Of a DNA stretch of 64,000 bases, positions 62,873-64,000 are shown piece after piece. Source of the DNA: Rachicladosporium sp. CCFEE 5018 (lineage: Eukaryota > Ascomycota > Dothideomycetes > Cladosporiales > Cladosporiaceae); the NCBI GenBank assembly GCA_002077045.2, contig KZ111194.1, positions 55,960 to 119,959 on the forward strand, in the 5' to 3' direction. The position numbers were made by a program, and so were the translations under genes. Numbering within the stretch: position 1 is the first letter of the stretch; each line of letters starts with the position of its first letter. The notes under the pieces were generated by a model. That model was not told the origin of the DNA. It did no database searches and saw only the letters and a program-made list of their open reading frames with translations.

Positions 62873-64000
62873 ATGTCCAACGACGGTGAACGGCAGAGCC
62901 AAGCGCGGGCTTCTCCTGCCGCGGATGTCTCATTCACAGCGCACCGCGATGCAGAGAGTACTCCACATGCAGAAAGTAGAGGCAGTCGAGAGGCGTCGAG
63001 TGAGCGTGGTGGGAAGCTGAGGGACAAATTCTTGACGCCGACGAGGGATAGGTCAAGTGACAAGAAAGACGAGGCTCGTCGAAGTCAAGACTCCAGGAAA
63101 TCTGGGGGCCTCCTGAAGCATGGCGCACTCGATGATGAGACGCCGCGCAGTAGTGGCGAGGGCAGTAGCAAGAGGGAAGGGAAAAGGAAAGTAATGGGTG
63201 ATCGCTTGACCGTGGCAAAAAGTCGGCGTGTCGACGATCGTCTTTCAGTCGACTCCACGTACGGCAGCTCGCCACTATCTCGACAAGTTTCGGGCTCACA
63301 GGATGCCGCCAACGATATCAGAGAGCAGAGCAGACCACGACCGACCACACTGGATCCGGCGCAGCTGGTGCAGATGGCACTGAGCTTGAGCGAAAGTCGG
63401 AAGCGACATCCGAGCAACACCCTGCCTGTACCACTACAGCTCTCAGCACCGCACAGTAGGATCGTGTCTGGTGGCAGCGGTATCTACGGCAGTGTGCGAT
63501 CGCCTGCATCAGCTTCCTACCGAGCCAGTCTATCGCGCAATACGCCCAGTCCGAGACACGCCAGCGCTACGAGAGAGCAGACGCCCATCGATGTCAGCGA
63601 GGTCGATGACGAGAAGGTCTCTCATGACTTTACCGCTGGCACGCTCGCTCGAGCAGAAAAGGCAAGGAGGTTCTTCGAGCTCGCCAATGAACACCGGAGA
63701 GTGCTGCAGGTCCTGCCTCCGCTCAAGCCTGATGCGAAAGCCGCTGGCAACTTTGTGTACCGTACAACGAGCAGTCCCGGATATGCGGCGGCTGAAATAC
63801 AGCGTGTTCGTTCACCTACCTCGACGAAGCATGAACTGGGCAGGCAGTACAACCCGTTACAAGCGCTGCGGAACAGGAAGCTTCGGACTCGAGAGAGGAA
63901 ACCTCTCGCAATCCAGCCTGAGATGTTCCAAGACACGCAGGAGGTGCAGAGCTGGGTGGATGCGGTTGAAGCAGCAGCGCAGCGGCCACACTACAGGACG
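62873..64000 (+). CDS. Ser/Arg-rich protein with predicted C-terminal anchor, 3' partial (right copy)
   Basis: ATG 62873, open for 376 codons to the last base of the window. The matching part of the left gene (11049 down to 9922) has exactly the same length, so no net indel has changed the frame here. Substitutions are frequent in the disordered N-terminal part (for example VMGDRLTVAKSRRVDD against AMGDRLTVAKRQHVND), fewer near residues 250-376. Function unknown; the membrane anchor lies outside the window. Confidence 0.8.
   Translation, partial: MSNDGERQSQARASPAADVSFTAHRDAESTPHAESRGSREASSERGGKLRDKFLTPTRDRSSDKKDEARRSQDSRKSGGLLKHGALDDETPRSSGEGSSKREGKRKVMGDRLTVAKSRRVDDRLSVDSTYGSSPLSRQVSGSQDAANDIREQSRPRPTTLDPAQLVQMALSLSESRKRHPSNTLPVPLQLSAPHSRIVSGGSGIYGSVRSPASASYRASLSRNTPSPRHASATREQTPIDVSEVDDEKVSHDFTAGTLARAEKARRFFELANEHRRVLQVLPPLKPDAKAAGNFVYRTTSSPGYAAAEIQRVRSPTSTKHELGRQYNPLQALRNRKLRTRERKPLAIQPEMFQDTQEVQSWVDAVEAAAQRPHYRT

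Larger units (their letters stand above)
42175..64000. repeat. right arm of ~21.8-kb inverted duplication
   Basis: Reverse-complement partner of 9922-31464, truncated by the window end inside the second copy of the tail-anchored protein gene. Main length differences from the left arm are an extra ~1.1 kb beside the GH92 gene (46494-47640), a 582-bp deletion in the gene at 60078-60815, a shorter CTTCGT-type repeat, and several 1-9 nt indels. Confidence 0.95.

Noticed and set aside
1..64000. CRISPR array, phage or bacterial operon
   Set aside because: No regularly spaced repeats, no bacterial-type genes, and spliceosomal introns throughout show nuclear fungal DNA.

Overview
The window reads as filamentous-ascomycete nuclear DNA. 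Its genes are broken by short introns of about 49-62 nt with GT...AG ends, and the proteins are typical of Dothideomycetes (Spc7, CAF-1 p60, Kha1-type antiporter, Tgl-type patatin lipase, GH92 mannosidase, Sur7-family protein). Many genes occur as two very similar but not identical copies. That pattern would fit a hybrid or duplicated genome such as the halotolerant black yeast Hortaea werneckii. The species is an inference from pattern, not from a search.

The dominant structure is a large inverted duplication. Positions 9922-31464 (left arm) are matched in reverse complement by 42175-64000 (right arm), gene for gene, with conserved intron positions and only a few amino-acid changes per hundred residues. 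The right arm runs off the window end. The spacer 31465-42174 starts with exactly 100 N. This gap cuts a mitochondrial tyrosyl-tRNA synthetase copy on its left side and a P450 on its right. I consider a scaffolding join of two homeologous contigs in opposite orientation more likely than a natural palindrome, but the sequence alone cannot decide.

Layout. 1-7371 (unique here): Spc7/KNL1 kinetochore gene (partial), SDR, ZIP zinc transporter, EEP-family phosphodiesterase with a frameshift. 7477-31464: tail-anchored Ser/Arg-rich protein, RBR-type zinc-finger protein, a broken hypothetical gene, a small candidate gene, a tRNA-like element, a Thr-rich secreted protein, Sur7-family protein, patatin-type lipase, K+/H+ antiporter, GH92 mannosidase, myristoylation-motif protein, fragment of TyrRS. 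31565-40744: P450 (5' cut), alpha/beta hydrolase, adenosine-deaminase-like protein, amidase, CAF-1 p60. 40745-64000: TyrRS (with a frameshift in its GGSDQ region), then the second copy of each arm gene in mirrored order.

The most informative content is how the two copies differ. The hypothetical gene at 13093/60815 is broken differently in each arm: two nonsense codons on the left, a frameshift and a 582-bp deletion on the right. The right RBR copy has a 1-nt deletion. The right arm carries an extra degenerate GH92 tail, and the two GH92 genes differ sharply in promoter and signal peptide but hardly in the body. The genes are ordinary housekeeping and accessory functions with no evident operon, biosynthetic cluster, transposon or defence system. 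I found no convincing new molecular system.
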